Positions 62,659 to 64,000 of a stretch of DNA of 64,000 nucleotides are shown piece by piece; position 1 is the first letter of the stretch, and every line of letters starts with the position of its first letter. The notes below the pieces were generated by a model. It was given only the letters and a program-made list of their open reading frames with translations, ran no database searches and had not been told where the DNA came from. This DNA comes from Marinobacter sp050379415 (GTDB lineage: Bacteria > Pseudomonadota > Gammaproteobacteria > Pseudomonadales > Oleiphilaceae), in the NCBI RefSeq assembly GCF_050379415.1, contig NZ_JBNRLS010000002.1:124001-188000 (forward strand), read 5' to 3'. Made by a program: the position numbers and the translations under genes.

Positions 62659-62993
62659 GGTATTGCCTCCTTTTGTGCACGCCCCGTGGAAGTATAGTTC
62701 ATCCGGCCATAGTTTGATTGGTCGTTTTTTGATCGGTTCCCTCGCATTCTCGCGAGAAAGTGCACCATATTATTGAACCTGATCACACTCCGGCTAACAC
62801 GTCCGTGAAATTGACAGTTCGTCGTGGAATGGATTTGATGCCGTTTCTATACTGCTTTTCTACTGCGTGGATGCACCGCAATGATTCCTCCCGCCTGTAT
62901 GGACTCGTTCATTGTCCTGTGCTTTCGCCCGGTTGGATAACCGGGCCCGGGAAGTGGCCCGTCACCCTGTAGTCATTAAATTGAGGGAATAGC
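62659..62993. other. 335-base intergenic region with one hairpin
   Basis: Between the divergent small protein and the M48 gene. CCCGGTT (62928-62934) pairs with AACCGGG (62939-62945) about 48 bases before the M48 start and could be a leader hairpin. A TATACT (62849-62854) might be a -10, without a good -35. A 70-codon frame here (62760-62972) looks non-coding. Confidence 0.3.
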
Positions 62994-64000
62994 ATGGAAT
63001 TGGTTTACAAGAACGAGAAGCCGCTGCTCAGGATAGCGGTCGTGTTTTCAGCGATTATCTGGCTGGCGTTGTTTGTCGGCACCTTCGGGATCGTCTTGTT
63101 GTATCTGCTTCTGGGGTATGTGTTCTTTCTGTTCGCGCATTCTGCTTTTATCTCCCACCTGAAAGGGTCGGGGGTGCGGATCAGTCAGGAGCAATATCCG
63201 GATTTGTATGAGCGGCTGGTCCGTTGTTGCCAGAAGGTTGGCGTCAAGGAAGTGCCTGAGGCCTACCTGCTGCGTACGGATTTTTTTAACGCACTGGCCA
63301 CCAAGTTCCTGGGCCGGCATTTTGTGGTGCTGTTTACGGATGTGATCGATGCCCTGGAGGATCAGCCCGGTGCAATCGACTTCTACATTGGTCATGAACT
63401 TGGCCACATCCATCGGAAACACCTTTCCTGGCGCGCGTTTGTGATGCCTGGCTCACTGCTACCAGTGGTTGGTCCGGCTCTGCGTCGTGCTGAGGAGTAT
63501 ACCTGTGATCGTTACGGCGTTGCCTGTTGTCAGTCCGAGGAGGACATCAAGGCAGCCATAGCCGCGATTGCCGCCGGGGATACCCGCTGGAAGACCATCA
63601 ACGTGGATGCGTACGTCAGTCAGGTACAGGCCACCAATGGTTTCTGGATGTCGTTCAATGAGCTGACCGGTGACTATCCGTGGCTGACCAAACGGATGGC
63701 GACTGCGGTGGCACTTGCCCAAGGCAGGGAAGTCAAGCATCCGCGCCGCAGCCTCTGGGCCTGGACACTGTCGATGTTTGTGCCCCGGGTCGGTGGCGGT
63801 GCTGGTGGGGCGGCGTCGCTCCTGGTAACGGTGGCGATTATTGGTATTCTGGCTGCGGTGGCCATCCCCGCGTACCAGCAATATACTGAAAAAGCCCGTT
63901 ACTCGGCAGCCTACTCGGAGGCTCAGGGCGTTCAGGAAAAGGTAACTTCCTACGCCTACGATAATCAGGCCTGGCCAGTAACGATGCAGGAGCTCGGCTA
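62994..64000 (+). CDS. M48 family metalloprotease fused to a pilin-like helix (partial, runs off window)
   Basis: Open from ATG 62994 to the window end without a stop (335 codons seen). Two membrane helices (IAVVFSAIIWLALFVGTFGI, then ILLYLLLGYVFFLFAHSA-like) precede the peptidase domain. The zinc site is HELGH at residues 134-138 and the third ligand lies in EEYTCD. After a linker the chain carries VAIIGILAAVAIPAYQQYTE, the N-terminal helix of a type IV pilin, at about residue 283, then a pilin-like tail. The usual Gly-Phe-Thr-Leu-Ile-Glu cleavage site is absent. Such M48-pilin fusions are known but uncharacterised, from memory. Confidence 0.85.
   Translation, partial: MELVYKNEKPLLRIAVVFSAIIWLALFVGTFGIVLLYLLLGYVFFLFAHSAFISHLKGSGVRISQEQYPDLYERLVRCCQKVGVKEVPEAYLLRTDFFNALATKFLGRHFVVLFTDVIDALEDQPGAIDFYIGHELGHIHRKHLSWRAFVMPGSLLPVVGPALRRAEEYTCDRYGVACCQSEEDIKAAIAAIAAGDTRWKTINVDAYVSQVQATNGFWMSFNELTGDYPWLTKRMATAVALAQGREVKHPRRSLWAWTLSMFVPRVGGGAGGAASLLVTVAIIGILAAVAIPAYQQYTEKARYSAAYSEAQGVQEKVTSYAYDNQAWPVTMQELG

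Noticed and set aside
62760..62972. 70-codon open frame before the M48 gene
   Set aside because: No Shine-Dalgarno, no membrane or signal features, unusual residue mix, and it overlaps a likely leader region with a hairpin.

Overview
The window looks like the chromosome of a marine gammaproteobacterium close to Marinobacter or its Pseudomonas-like relatives. This rests on gene order (tgt-yajC-secD-secF / suhB / trmJ-cysE-iscR-iscS, then ndk-rlmN-pilW-rodZ-ispG-hisS-yfgM-bamB-der), on close protein resemblance to those groups, on a moderately G+C-rich composition, and on fadBA and acetate genes typical of a lipid- and alkane-using heterotroph. No database search was possible, so the genus is an inference.

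Region 1 (1-18244) is housekeeping on the + strand apart from suhB: queuosine tRNA modification, Sec accessory proteins, tRNA methylation, serine acetyltransferase, Fe-S regulation, nucleotide metabolism, 23S/tRNA methylation, a type IV pilus pilotin, RodZ, isoprenoid synthesis, HisRS, and outer-membrane and ribosome assembly factors. Two departures stand out. SuhB has lost the phosphatase metal-site aspartates. The isc locus consists only of iscR and an IscS lacking its usual C-terminal tail, with ndk next, where relatives carry iscU-iscA-hscB-hscA-fdx-iscX.

Region 2 (18255-39890) is mixed: ackA-pta behind a membrane GGDEF-EAL protein, a 51-residue CcoM-like membrane peptide behind an FNR/Anr-type box, tRNA-Glu, a TIGR01777-type epimerase with a CbiX-like protein, a DUF924 protein, an L,D-transpeptidase-like protein, tRNA-Gly, a MOSC protein, Uup, UspA, a secreted helical protein, fadBA behind a PsrA-like operator, and topA. 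Five palindromic hairpins lie between topA and a 3-hydroxyisobutyrate dehydrogenase-like gene.

Region 3 (40177-60226) is the most interesting part: one tightly packed, unidirectional block of twelve genes. Ten encode a minimal type II secretion / type IV pilus-like machine: a GspF-like platform, a GspE ATPase, PilM/GspL-, PilN-, PilO/GspM- and GspC/PilP-like inner-membrane parts, a lipidated secretin with N-terminal TPRs and a C-terminal cohesin-like domain, and three pseudopilins. The eleventh is a 3502-residue Sec-signal-bearing protein with discoidin-like, SpvB, FG-GAP/VCBS-like and RHS/YD-repeat regions and a variable A+T-rich C-terminal tip. The twelfth is an A+T-rich gene overlapping the giant gene by 4 nt, in the position of an immunity gene. 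I read this as a cargo-dedicated T2SS-like exporter for a giant polymorphic toxin or surface effector. No prepilin peptidase is visible.

Region 4 (60227-64000) holds a displaced RHS fragment nearly identical to part of the giant gene, two tandem paralogous lipoproteins, a third lipoprotein, a small periplasmic protein, and an M48 metalloprotease fused to a pilin-like helix that runs off the window.
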